Below are positions 52,533 to 61,062 of a stretch of 64,000 bases of DNA, piece by piece (the stretch's first letter is position 1; every line of letters starts with the position of its first letter). The notes beneath the pieces were generated by a model that was given only the letters and a program-made list of their open reading frames with translations, was not told the origin of the DNA and ran no database searches. The stretch is taken from contig NZ_JAXCHT010000015.1 of assembly GCF_035984655.1 (NCBI RefSeq), positions 1 to 64,000 of the forward strand, read 5' to 3'. This stretch comes from Actimicrobium sp035984655. Its GTDB lineage: Bacteria; Pseudomonadota; Gammaproteobacteria; Burkholderiales; Burkholderiaceae_D. The position numbers were made by a program, and so were the translations under genes.

Positions 52533-53948
52533 TCATGCCTCCAGAATCCAGGTGTCCTTGGTACCGCCGCCCTGCGACGAATTGACCACCAGCGAGCCTT
52601 CTTGTAACGCAACCCGGGTCAGGCCGCCCGGCACCATCGAGATGGTCTTGCCGGACAACACGAACGGACGGAAGTCGAGATGGCGCGGTGCGATGCCCGA
52701 GTCGACGTAGGTCGGACAGGCCGACAGCGCCAGCGTCGGTTGCGAAATATAGCCATCCGGACGGGCGATCAGGCGGGCCCGGAAATCCTCGATTTCTGCG
52801 CTGCTGGCGGCCGGGCCGATCAGCATCCCGTAGCCGCCGGCGCCATGCACTTCCTTGACCACCAGCTCGGACAGGTGCGCCAGCGTGTACGCCAGGTCTT
52901 CCTTCTTGCGGCACTGATAGGTTGGCACGTTGTTGAGGATCGGCTCTTCGGCCAGGTAAAAGCGGATCATGTCCGGCACGAACGGATAAATCGACTTGTC
53001 GTCGGCCACGCCGGTGCCGATCGCATTGGCCAGCGTGACGCGGCCATCGCGATACACCGACAGCAAGCCCGGCACGCCCAGCGATGAGTCGGAACGAAAT
53101 GCCAGCGGATCGAGGTAGTCGTCATCGATGCGTCGGTAAATCACGTCGACGCGCTGCGGTCCGCGCGTGGTGCGCATGTACACCGCGTTGTCATCGACGA
53201 ACATGTCCTTGCCCTCGACCAGCTCGACGCCCATCTGCTGCGCCAGGAAGGCATGCTCGAAATACGCCGAGTTGTACATCCCCGGCGACATCACCACCAC
53301 GGTCGGGTCGGTCACGCCGACCGGCGCCACCGAACGCAGGTTATCGAGCAGCATGTCAGGGTAGTGCGCCACCGGCGCGATCTGGTGGCGCGCGAACAGT
53401 TCGGGGAACAGGCGCATCATCATCTTGCGGTTTTCCAGCATGTACGACACGCCCGACGGCACCCGCAGGTTGTCCTCCAGCACATAGAATTCGCCCGCGC
53501 CGGCGCGCACGATATCGACCCCGGCAATGTGCGCGTAGATATCCGAGGCGACCGAAATGCCCTGCATCTCGGGCCGGTACTGGGCGTTGCGGTAAATCTG
53601 TTCGGCCGGGATCACGCCGGCCTTGATGATGTGCTGGTCGTGATAAATGTCGTGCAGGAACATGTTCAAAGCACGGACCCGTTGCACCAGCCCGGCCTCC
53701 AGTTGCATCCATTCGGCGGCGGTGATGATGCGCGGGATGATGTCGAACGGAATCAGGCGTTCGGTGCCGGCATCATTGCCATAGACCGCGAAGGTGATGC
53801 CGACGCGATGAAAGATCAGATCGGCTTCGGCCTGCTTGCGGGCAATGATATTGGCCGGCTGTTCGGCCAGCCAGGTCTGGAACTCGCGATAGTGCTCGCG
53901 CACACCGCCTGCACCAGCGCTGTGCATCTCGTCAAAAAAATGGGTCAT
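52533..53948 (-). CDS. Circularly permuted type 2 ATP-grasp protein
   Basis: 471 residues of the DUF404/DUF407 kind, an ATP-grasp carboxylate-amine ligase fold with permuted segments. Landmarks: GITFAVYGNDAGTERLIPFDIIPRII, DIYHDQHIIKAGVIPAEQI, YVLEDNLRVPSGVSYMLENR, GMYNSAYFEHAFLAQQMGVELVEG, VDVIYRRIDDDYLDPLAF, TLANAIGTGVADDKSIYPFVPDMI and LVVKEVHGAGGYGMLIGP. It likely forms an amide bond using ATP; substrate unknown. It is the first gene of the four-gene Anbu unit. Confidence 0.94.
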   Translation of the reverse strand: MTHFFDEMHSAGAGGVREHYREFQTWLAEQPANIIARKQAEADLIFHRVGITFAVYGNDAGTERLIPFDIIPRIITAAEWMQLEAGLVQRVRALNMFLHDIYHDQHIIKAGVIPAEQIYRNAQYRPEMQGISVASDIYAHIAGVDIVRAGAGEFYVLEDNLRVPSGVSYMLENRKMMMRLFPELFARHQIAPVAHYPDMLLDNLRSVAPVGVTDPTVVVMSPGMYNSAYFEHAFLAQQMGVELVEGKDMFVDDNAVYMRTTRGPQRVDVIYRRIDDDYLDPLAFRSDSSLGVPGLLSVYRDGRVTLANAIGTGVADDKSIYPFVPDMIRFYLAEEPILNNVPTYQCRKKEDLAYTLAHLSELVVKEVHGAGGYGMLIGPAASSAEIEDFRARLIARPDGYISQPTLALSACPTYVDSGIAPRHLDFRPFVLSGKTISMVPGGLTRVALQEGSLVVNSSQGGGTKDTWILEA

Positions 53949-54037
53949 GCCGTAATCCTGTCTCGGTTTTTTGGGAGAAGCGCTCAGACTTTGCCGTCTT
54001 GTGCAGACAGGGTATCAAGAAATATGCCAGTGCCAAT

Positions 54038-56077
54038 TTATTCCGGTCGCCGCAGGCGATCAACCAAGGCCAGCGTCTGTTGATCCGGTGGTGGCGTCAG
54101 CAGGCTGACCACGATCAGCGCCAGGAAGCCGGCCGGCACGCCGAAGATTCCGGCCGATATTGGTGCAATCTGAAACCACTGCCCCGCAACGGAGCCACCC
54201 AGCGCCGGATGGGTGCGCAGCATGTACAGCACGCACACTGAAAACCCGACCAGGATGCCGGCCACCGCGCCGGCCTGATTCGCGCGCTTCCAGAACATCC
54301 CCAGCGCCAGTGCTGGAAACAGCATCGACGCGGCCAGTGAAAAGGCCGCGCCGACCATCGACAGGATGTTGCCCGGTTTCAGCGAGGCCACATAGGCCGC
54401 CACCAGCGCCACTACCAGCAACAGCAGTTTGGAAATCGTCACGCGCTTCTGGGTCGAGGCGTTCGGGTCGATCTTTTTGTAATACACGTCGTGCGACAGG
54501 GCGCTTGAAATCGTCAGCAGCAAGCCGTCGGCGGTCGACAGCGCCGCTGCCAGGCCGCCGGCGGCGATCAGTCCCGAGATCACGTACGGCAAGCCGGCGA
54601 TTTCCGGCGTGGCCAGCACGACAATATCGCCATCCAGCACGATCTCGGCCAGCTGCACGATGCCATCGTGATTGACGTCGACGATGCTTACCAGCGGATT
54701 GCTCTTGTCCAGGTTGCTCCAGTAGGAGACCCATCCCGGCAGATGCGAAAACTCCGAGCCAACCAGCGAGGTGTAGATATCGACCTTGACCAGCACCGCC
54801 AGCGCCGGAATCGTGATGTACAGCAGCATGATGAAAAACAGCGTCCAGAACACCGACTTGCGCGTGGCCCGCACCGAGGGCGTGGTGTAGTAACGCACCA
54901 GCACATGCGGCAGGGCGGCGGTGCCCATCATCAGGCACAGCACCAGCGCCAGAAAATTGTTGCGCTTGGCATCGGAGGCGGCGCGATCGGCGGCCGGGAA
55001 CGGCTGCGCATGCGGCAGGATGGGTGCGGCGCGCGCCAGATACGAGTTGCGGGCTTCGGACCATTTGCGTTGTGCGTCGGCCGGGTTTTGCGGATAGGCG
55101 GCCAGCGCCCGGCTGGCGCTTTTGATGTCGATCAGCGACGCATTGTTGCGCCGTTGTTCCTCGAGCTTGTGTTGTGCATCGAGCTGGCCGTCGGTCCAGG
55201 ATTGCGGCAGGGTGCGCAAACGGACCTCCAGGTCGGCGGCGCGCTGCCGGAACACGTCGCGCACCTGTTGCTCCCTGGGGTCGGCATTGAGCACTTTTTC
55301 GCGTGCGCTCAGCGTCGTCAGTGCGGTGCCGTAGGCGACCTGCGGCACCGGCACGCTGGTGTGCTTGACCGACAGCCACATCACCGGAATCATGTAGGCG
55401 ATCAGCATGATCAGGTACTGCGCCACCTGGGTCCAGGTCACCGCCCGCATGCCACCCATGAACGAACAGACCAGGATGCTGGCCAGGCCAAGAAAGATCC
55501 CGACCGAAAAATCGACGCCGGTAAAGCGCGAGGTGATCAGGCCCACGCCGTAAATCTGCGCCACCACATACGTGAACGACACGATCACAGTGGCAATCAC
55601 TGCCAGCATGCGCACCACGTCATTGCCATAGCGCCCGCCGTAGCGCGCTGCCAGATAATCGGGGATCGTGTACTGGCCGAACTTGCGCAGATACGGCGCC
55701 ACCAGCAGCGCCACCAGCACGAAGCCGCCGGTCCAGCCCATGATGTAGGCCAGTCCGTCGAAGCCCTGCAAATACAGGCCGCCGGCCAGGCTCAGAAAGC
55801 TGGCCGCCGACATCCAGTCGGCGGCGGTGGCCATGCCATTGAAGATCGCCGGCACGCGTCGGCCGGCGACATAATATTCCGAGACATCGGAGGTGCGGCT
55901 CATCACGCCGATGCCGGCGTACATCACGATGGTCGCGAACAGGAACAGGTAGCCGATCCAGATGCGCGGCACACCTTCCTTTTCAAGGATCGCCAGTGCC
56001 CCCAGGAACAGCAGGAAGCCGAGCACGAACCAGGCGTAATAGCGCTGCAGGCGAAATTCGAACGGCCTAACTGCCAT
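54038..56077 (-). CDS. Sodium/solute symporter, VC_2705 subfamily
   Basis: 679-residue SSS-family permease with about 13 spans. Core signatures: SRTSDVSEYYVAGRRVPAIFNGMATAADWMSAASFLSLAG, GWTGGFVLVALLVAPYLRKFGQYTIPDYLAARYGG, and GGLAAALSTADGLLLTISSALSHDVYYK. The family takes up acetate or other small carboxylates with sodium. A long soluble insert (about residues 245-355) lies between helices, and DVNHDGIVQLAE at 467-478 matches an EF-hand loop exactly. It overlaps the DUF4212 gene by 11 nt, the usual small partner. Start MAVRPFEFRLQRYYAWFV at 56077. Confidence 0.93.
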   Translation of the reverse strand: MAVRPFEFRLQRYYAWFVLGFLLFLGALAILEKEGVPRIWIGYLFLFATIVMYAGIGVMSRTSDVSEYYVAGRRVPAIFNGMATAADWMSAASFLSLAGGLYLQGFDGLAYIMGWTGGFVLVALLVAPYLRKFGQYTIPDYLAARYGGRYGNDVVRMLAVIATVIVSFTYVVAQIYGVGLITSRFTGVDFSVGIFLGLASILVCSFMGGMRAVTWTQVAQYLIMLIAYMIPVMWLSVKHTSVPVPQVAYGTALTTLSAREKVLNADPREQQVRDVFRQRAADLEVRLRTLPQSWTDGQLDAQHKLEEQRRNNASLIDIKSASRALAAYPQNPADAQRKWSEARNSYLARAAPILPHAQPFPAADRAASDAKRNNFLALVLCLMMGTAALPHVLVRYYTTPSVRATRKSVFWTLFFIMLLYITIPALAVLVKVDIYTSLVGSEFSHLPGWVSYWSNLDKSNPLVSIVDVNHDGIVQLAEIVLDGDIVVLATPEIAGLPYVISGLIAAGGLAAALSTADGLLLTISSALSHDVYYKKIDPNASTQKRVTISKLLLLVVALVAAYVASLKPGNILSMVGAAFSLAASMLFPALALGMFWKRANQAGAVAGILVGFSVCVLYMLRTHPALGGSVAGQWFQIAPISAGIFGVPAGFLALIVVSLLTPPPDQQTLALVDRLRRPE

Positions 56078-56336
56078 GGTCTTCCCCGGGAACGTAACGG
56101 CGATCCAGTGCGCGCATGCGCCACGCATAGATGGCGATAATCGCCACATACAGCAGCGTCGCACCCTGCGCCGCCAGATAGAACGACAGCGGCCAGCCCA
56201 GCAGGGTCAAGCCATCCAGGTCGCGCGCGAAAAAAATGATACCGACCGTTATCACGAACCAGCCCGACAGCAATTGCCATGTCAGCCGGCGGGTTCGCTC
56301 CCAGTGGCGGGCCTGGTTGAGGGGTGCTTGCGGCAT
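56067..56336 (-). CDS. DUF4212 symporter small subunit
   Basis: 89 residues with two helices (WQLLSGWFVITVGIIFFARDL and FYLAAQGATLLYVAIIAIYAWRMRALD). DUF4212 proteins are found beside VC_2705-type symporters and are thought to be a second subunit. The ATG shares one base with the kinase stop (TGATG), and the 3' end overlaps the symporter, so all four genes of this unit are coupled. Confidence 0.92.
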   Translation of the reverse strand: MPQAPLNQARHWERTRRLTWQLLSGWFVITVGIIFFARDLDGLTLLGWPLSFYLAAQGATLLYVAIIAIYAWRMRALDRRYVPGEDHGS

Positions 56337-57877
56337 CAGTCGAACTCCTCACTGGAGGCCGGCGGGCGCTCCATTGGCAATGTGATGCGGAACAGGCTGC
56401 CCGGCGTTTTCGGGTCCTGGCTGTGCGGATTGTTGAAGATGTCGATTTCGGCGCCGTGCTGCTGGGCGATCTCGCGCACGATCGCCAGTCCCAGTCCGCT
56501 GCCCTCCGCGCCGCTGCCGAGGATGCGATAAAACCGCTCGAACACATGGCGTCGCTCATTGGGCGGAATGCCGGGGCCGGTGTCCTCGATTTCCAGCATC
56601 GCATGCTGGCGCTCGTCATCGGTGCGCACGCGGATCGTGACGCTGCCATGCGACGGTGTGTAGCGCAGCGCATTGTCGATCAGGTTGCTCAGCATCTCGC
56701 CCAGCATCACCGCGTTGCCCAGCGCGATGACGGGGTGACCCGGCTGCTCGAACCCGATATCGATTTCCTTGGCGAAGGCAATCGGCACCCAGTCCTGCAC
56801 CACCTTGCGTGCCAGCTCGGCCAGTTCGATCGGCACGAACGGCGTCGCGCGCGGGGTCTGGTTTTCGGCGCGCGCCAGCGTCAGCAACTGATTGACCAAC
56901 CGGGTCGCCGACTCCGAACTTTTCGACAGTTGCTCCAGCGAGCGATGGATTTCGTCCTGCGAGGTCTGGCGCAGCGCCAGTTCCGATTGCATGCGCATGC
57001 CGGCCAGCGGCGTTTTCATCTGATGGGCGGCGTCGGCGATGAAGCGCTTTTGCAGCTGGATGGTTTGCGACAGTCGTTCCAGCATCTCATTGAGCGAGCG
57101 CACCAGCGGCGAGATTTCCTCGGGCACCTGGCCCGATTCGATCGGGCTCAGGTCGTCCGGCCGGCGCGCCCGGATGCGCTGCTGCAGTTCGACCAGCGGC
57201 GCCAGGCCGCGTGCCAGCGCAAACCAGACCAGCGCCAGCGCGACCGGCAGGATGATGAATTGCGGCAGGATCACGCCCTTGATGATTTCGTTGGCCAGTT
57301 GTGCGCGCTTGTCGAGGGTTTCGCCGACCTGCACCAGCGCCATGCGCGGTTCGCTTGAGGCGCCGCGCGCGGCGCTGGTGCGGCGCAAATCAACCTGCAC
57401 GTAGGCCACCCGCACCTCGGCGCCGTGCATGCTGGCATCACGGAACTGGACCGCGCTGCCGGGCGGCTTGTCGTCCTCGGCCGGGGCCGACAATTCGCGT
57501 TCGCCGTCGACGAACTCGCCGTGCGGGCCGAGCACCTGGTAGTACACGGTGTCGACATCGTCGGCGCGCAGGATGTCGCGCGCCGCGCCAGGCAGCAGCG
57601 CCACCACCTTGCCATCGACCTCGCGCACCTGCTGCGACAGCACGGTCACGCTGTCATCGAGGGCGCGGTCGAATGGTTGATTGGCAATCGACTTGGCCAC
57701 CAGATATGTGATCGCGATACTCATCGGCCACAGCAGCAGCAGCGGCACCAGCATCCAGTCGAGAATTTCACCGAACAGCGAGCGTTGAATGCGTTCGTCG
57801 GCGGTATCGGCGTCGAACGGCGCAGACGCAGACGCAGGCGGCGCGGCGCCGCGCTCAGCGTCCAGCCGGTGCCACAT
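56336..57877 (-). CDS. Sensor histidine kinase of the symporter operon
   Basis: 513 residues. N-terminal membrane anchor (DWMLVPLLLLWPMSIAITYLVA), a periplasmic 2CSK/TctE-like region with SVTVLSQQVREVDGKVVALLPGAARDI, a second span (VILPQFIILPVALALVWFALARGL), a HAMP-like linker, the phospho-acceptor H box RFIADAAHQMKTPLAGM (His near 283) and ATPase motifs NLIDNALRYTP, EDTGPGIPP and GSGLGLAIVREIA. It resembles TctE/QseC kinases. It overlaps the response regulator by 23 nt and the DUF4212 start by 1 nt. The start at 57877 (MWHRLDAE) is chosen because of this coupling. Confidence 0.92.
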   Translation of the reverse strand: MWHRLDAERGAAPPASASAPFDADTADERIQRSLFGEILDWMLVPLLLLWPMSIAITYLVAKSIANQPFDRALDDSVTVLSQQVREVDGKVVALLPGAARDILRADDVDTVYYQVLGPHGEFVDGERELSAPAEDDKPPGSAVQFRDASMHGAEVRVAYVQVDLRRTSAARGASSEPRMALVQVGETLDKRAQLANEIIKGVILPQFIILPVALALVWFALARGLAPLVELQQRIRARRPDDLSPIESGQVPEEISPLVRSLNEMLERLSQTIQLQKRFIADAAHQMKTPLAGMRMQSELALRQTSQDEIHRSLEQLSKSSESATRLVNQLLTLARAENQTPRATPFVPIELAELARKVVQDWVPIAFAKEIDIGFEQPGHPVIALGNAVMLGEMLSNLIDNALRYTPSHGSVTIRVRTDDERQHAMLEIEDTGPGIPPNERRHVFERFYRILGSGAEGSGLGLAIVREIAQQHGAEIDIFNNPHSQDPKTPGSLFRITLPMERPPASSEEFD

Positions 57878-58544
57878 CGCTGAATTTCTCCAGGCAATAG
57901 CCGAGGCCGCGCACGGTAGCAATGCGGACGCCCTCGCATTCGATTTTCTTGCGCAGGCGGTGGACGTAGACCTCGATGGCGTTGTTGCTGACTTCCTCGC
58001 CCCATTCGCACAGATGATCGACCAGTTGCTCTTTCGAGACCAGCCGGCCGGTGCGTTGCAGCAAGACTTCCAGCAAGCCCAGTTCGCGCGCCGACAAATC
58101 CAGCATCTGTTCATGCAAATAGGCGATACGGCCGACCTGATCGTAGGCCAGCGGGCCGTGCCGGATCACGGTCGGTCCGCCGCCGACGCCGCGGCGGGTC
58201 AGGGCGCGCACGCGCGCTTCGAGTTCCGACAGGGCAAACGGCTTGGCCATGTAATCGTCGGCGCCGAGATCGAGTCCCTTGACGCGTTGTTCGATCGAAT
58301 CGGCCGCGGTCAGAATCAGCACCGGCAGGTGGGAATTGCGCGCGCGCAGTTTGCGCAGCACCTCCAGCCCTGACATGCGGGGCAAGCCGAGGTCGAGAAT
58401 CAGCAAATCGAAATCCTGGGTCGACAGCGCCAGATCGGCTTCGACGCCATTGCCGACGCAATCGGTGGCATAACCCGATTGGCGCAGCGAGCGCGTCAAG
58501 CCATCGGCCAGCACGCTGTCATCTTCGGCAAGCAGAATACGCAT
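57855..58544 (-). CDS. OmpR-family response regulator of the symporter operon
   Basis: 229 residues: receiver domain with acidic pocket AEDDS, phospho-acceptor Asp51 (LLILDLGLPRMSG), Thr in ILTAAD and Lys in DYMAKPF; DNA-binding winged helix with SARELGLLEVLLQRTGRLVSKEQLVDHL and the NNAIEVYVHRLRKKIE recognition region and VRGLGYCLEK wing. It is a QseB/TctD relative. It heads the RR-kinase-DUF4212-symporter unit and probably controls uptake of the symporter substrate. Confidence 0.94.
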   Translation of the reverse strand: MRILLAEDDSVLADGLTRSLRQSGYATDCVGNGVEADLALSTQDFDLLILDLGLPRMSGLEVLRKLRARNSHLPVLILTAADSIEQRVKGLDLGADDYMAKPFALSELEARVRALTRRGVGGGPTVIRHGPLAYDQVGRIAYLHEQMLDLSARELGLLEVLLQRTGRLVSKEQLVDHLCEWGEEVSNNAIEVYVHRLRKKIECEGVRIATVRGLGYCLEKFSDVAPAGR

Positions 58545-58601
58545 GATGGATGGTCTCCGGACCGCGCAACACTGAATTGTGTTGGCCTTATTGTCCGGCC
58601 A

Positions 58602-59618
58602 TTATCGCCGCGTCGGGCTGTAATCCGGAAAGAATTCGCGCAGCAGGAATTGCTGCAGGCCGGGCAGGTCCTCGGTGCGGGCGCTGAGCGAGACCTGGCG
58701 GCCAAGTTTGTGCGAATCCCAGGTGAAATCTTCCTGGGTATGCTGGCGGATGATGTCGATCATTTTCTTGACCACTGCAATCCGGATATCTTCTTCCGCG
58801 CCTTGCTCGACGCTAAGCTGCTGGCTCCAGTTGCGGCTGGCTTCCTTTTTCCAGCCGCGGAACAGGAATTCGGCGTGATGCGCGCCAACCAGTCCCAGCT
58901 GGAACATGCCGCCGCCGCTTTCCTTCTCGACGCCGGCAGCCTTCAATGCCGATGTGATGTTGGCCATCGCCGCTGCCTTGCCGCGCGCATCATCCTGTTG
59001 CTGGGGAGTGCCGCGCTCGGCCTGCTGCGCCGCCTCGGCCTCGGCCCGCTGGCGCTGCTTGCTGGCCAGCCGGCTGGAGAAATCTTCCTCGGGCGGCTGT
59101 TCGACCGGCGGGCGCGGTGGCGCGGTCTGCTCGGCCGGTTCGGTGATTGCATTCGGATTCGGTGGCCGAGAGATGGCCTGCGGCGCGCGCGGCGCCTTCG
59201 TCTTGCGCGGCTTGCTCGGACGCAGCGGCGGCACCTCGATGCCGCGCGGCTTGCTGGCCTTGCTGGATTTGTCGGGTGTGTTCGGCAGCAGCAACAAGGT
59301 GGTCTCGACGTCACCCTTGCCCGGCGGCTTGACCATCGGCGGACTCTTGTGGGTCAGGATCAGCCACAGGACCAGCGCGTGCAACAGCACCGAAATGATC
59401 AGGCCAACCGAGATCGCGCTGCGCTTCGGACGTGCCGGCGCCACCGGCGCGGTGCGGTCGGTGCTGCGGCGGCGCTGCTGCCGAATCGGAGAAGTGGTGT
59501 CGTCTGGCAAAATGCGGCAACCTTGCGGTCCTGGGTTGGTCACAGCTGCATGGCTGGAATCGCAATCGGAATAATCCGGCGCGTCGAGGCCAAAGACTAA
59601 CACCGGAGCGGGATGCAA
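58602..59618 (-). CDS. TonB-like membrane-anchored protein
   Basis: Up to 338 residues; the start is unsure because no ATG occurs early. Candidates are TTG at 59618, GTG at 59543 and a later TTG before the LPDD segment. One helix (SAISVGLIISVLLHALVLWLILT) includes Ser76-x3-His80, the S-x3-H motif of TonB/TolA helices that contacts ExbBD. A Pro/Lys/Arg-rich spacer follows (PPLRPSKPRKTKAPRAPQ, PPRPPVEQPPEEDF). The C-terminus (GWKKEASRNWSQQLSVEQGAEEDIRI) is not a normal TonB domain. No exbB/exbD is nearby. It lies 57 nt upstream of the response-regulator gene. I cannot name its partner. Confidence 0.65.
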   Translation of the reverse strand: MHPAPVLVFGLDAPDYSDCDSSHAAVTNPGPQGCRILPDDTTSPIRQQRRRSTDRTAPVAPARPKRSAISVGLIISVLLHALVLWLILTHKSPPMVKPPGKGDVETTLLLLPNTPDKSSKASKPRGIEVPPLRPSKPRKTKAPRAPQAISRPPNPNAITEPAEQTAPPRPPVEQPPEEDFSSRLASKQRQRAEAEAAQQAERGTPQQQDDARGKAAAMANITSALKAAGVEKESGGGMFQLGLVGAHHAEFLFRGWKKEASRNWSQQLSVEQGAEEDIRIAVVKKMIDIIRQHTQEDFTWDSHKLGRQVSLSARTEDLPGLQQFLLREFFPDYSPTRR

Positions 59619-59738
59619 ATATTTCTGCGTGTATCACCTCATTGGGCAATGACAGCGGTGCGCGATGATGATTCAATGGCGTCCGGCGCGTGGGATTCTG
59701 GCAAATGCCAATCATTTGATCCGCAATAAAAGCTGTGC

Positions 59739-59767
59739 TTGCATAAACCACTGTTTGTTTATACAGT
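59739..59767 (+). promoter_or_regulatory. recA promoter and LexA (SOS) box
   Basis: CTGT-TTGTTTAT-ACAG (59751-59766) is a perfect CTGT-N8-ACAG LexA operator. A promoter with TTGCAT (59739-59744), 17-nt spacer and TACAGT (59762-59767) overlaps it, so LexA would block the -10. The recA ATG lies 75 nt beyond. Confidence 0.85.
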
Positions 59768-59841
59768 ACGGCCTGTGCTGAATTTTCCGATGCCGAACAG
59801 ATTTCGTTCGGCGGCATCACTCCACCGTTGAAAGACAATCC

Positions 59842-60945
59842 ATGGACGACAAAAAAACCGTATCCGGTTCCGACAAGAGCAAGGCGCTTGCTGCTGCGCT
59901 GGCCCAGATTGAAAAGCAATTCGGCAAAGGCTCGGTCATGCGCATGGCCGACGGCGCTGTGGTCGAAGAAGTGCAAGTGGTGTCGACCGGCTCGCTGGGC
60001 CTCGACATCGCGCTCGGCGTAGGCGGCTTGCCACGTGGTCGCGTGGTTGAAATCTATGGTCCGGAATCGTCCGGCAAAACCACGCTGACACTGCAAACCA
60101 TCGCCGAGATGCAAAAACTGGGTGGCACCTGCGCTTTCATCGATGCCGAACACGCGCTCGACGTCGGCTATGCCCAGAAGCTCGGCATCAACCTGTCCGA
60201 GCTGCTGATTTCCCAGCCCGACACTGGCGAGCAGGCACTCGAGATCACCGATGCACTGGTGCGTTCCGGCGGCGTTGACCTGATCGTGATCGATTCCGTC
60301 GCCGCCCTGACGCCACGCGCCGAGATCGAAGGCGACATGGGTGATTCACTGCCGGGTCTGCAGGCACGGCTGATGTCCCAGGCGCTGCGCAAACTGACCG
60401 GCTCCATCAACCGCACCAACACACTGGTGATCTTCATCAACCAGATCCGCATGAAGATCGGCGTCATGTTCGGCAACCCCGAAACCACGACCGGCGGTAA
60501 CGCACTGAAGTTCTACGCATCGGTGCGGCTGGATATCCGCCGTACCGGCTCGATCAAGTCCGGTGACGAAGTCATCGGCAACGAAACCAAGGTCAAGGTC
60601 GTCAAGAACAAAATCGCACCGCCATTCAAGGAAGCGCATTTCGACATTTTGTATGGCGAAGGCACATCCCGCGAAGGCGAAATCCTGGATCTGGGCGCTG
60701 ATGCAAAGATCGTCGAGAAGTCGGGTGCCTGGTACAGCTACAACGGCGAGCGCATCGGCCAAGGCAAGGACAACGCCCGTAATTACCTGAAAGAGCGGCC
60801 GGAGCTGGCGCGAGAAATCGAGAACAAGGTCCGGGTTTCGCTGGGCGTGCCGGAATTGGGTGTGGCCAAGTCGGCAGAACCTGCCGGCAAGAAAAAGGCT
60901 GCCGACAAGGTCGCCGTCGACGTCAAGGATGATGTCGCCGAATGA
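59842..60945 (+). CDS. recA: Recombinase A
   Basis: Homologous recombination and SOS coprotease, 367 residues. Walker A GPESSGKTTL, Walker B LIVIDSVAAL, loop L1 region and L2 NQIRMKIGVMFGNPETTTGGNALKFYASVRLDIRR. The C-terminus is acidic and Lys-rich (GKKKAADKVAVDVKDDVAE). Start MDDKKTVSGSDKSKALAAALAQIEKQFGKG. It carries a LexA box upstream and is followed by recX. Confidence 0.98.
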   Translation: MDDKKTVSGSDKSKALAAALAQIEKQFGKGSVMRMADGAVVEEVQVVSTGSLGLDIALGVGGLPRGRVVEIYGPESSGKTTLTLQTIAEMQKLGGTCAFIDAEHALDVGYAQKLGINLSELLISQPDTGEQALEITDALVRSGGVDLIVIDSVAALTPRAEIEGDMGDSLPGLQARLMSQALRKLTGSINRTNTLVIFINQIRMKIGVMFGNPETTTGGNALKFYASVRLDIRRTGSIKSGDEVIGNETKVKVVKNKIAPPFKEAHFDILYGEGTSREGEILDLGADAKIVEKSGAWYSYNGERIGQGKDNARNYLKERPELAREIENKVRVSLGVPELGVAKSAEPAGKKKAADKVAVDVKDDVAE

Positions 60946-60950
60946 GGTGT

Positions 60951-60968
60951 TGCGCCCGGGTGGGCGCA
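60951..60968 (+). terminator. Hairpin between recA and recX
   Basis: TGCGCCC-GGGT-GGGCGCA (7-bp perfect stem, 4-nt loop) starts 6 nt after the recA stop, with no T-tract. It could stabilise recA mRNA or partly stop transcription into recX. Confidence 0.5.
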
Positions 60969-61062
60969 GCGTCCGCCACCGGCTTGATGCGCTCGCATTG
61001 AGCCGATGGCTGGTTTCCCGGCTGCTTCGGCAGCGATTACATTCGTCACTTGTAGCGGCGCA

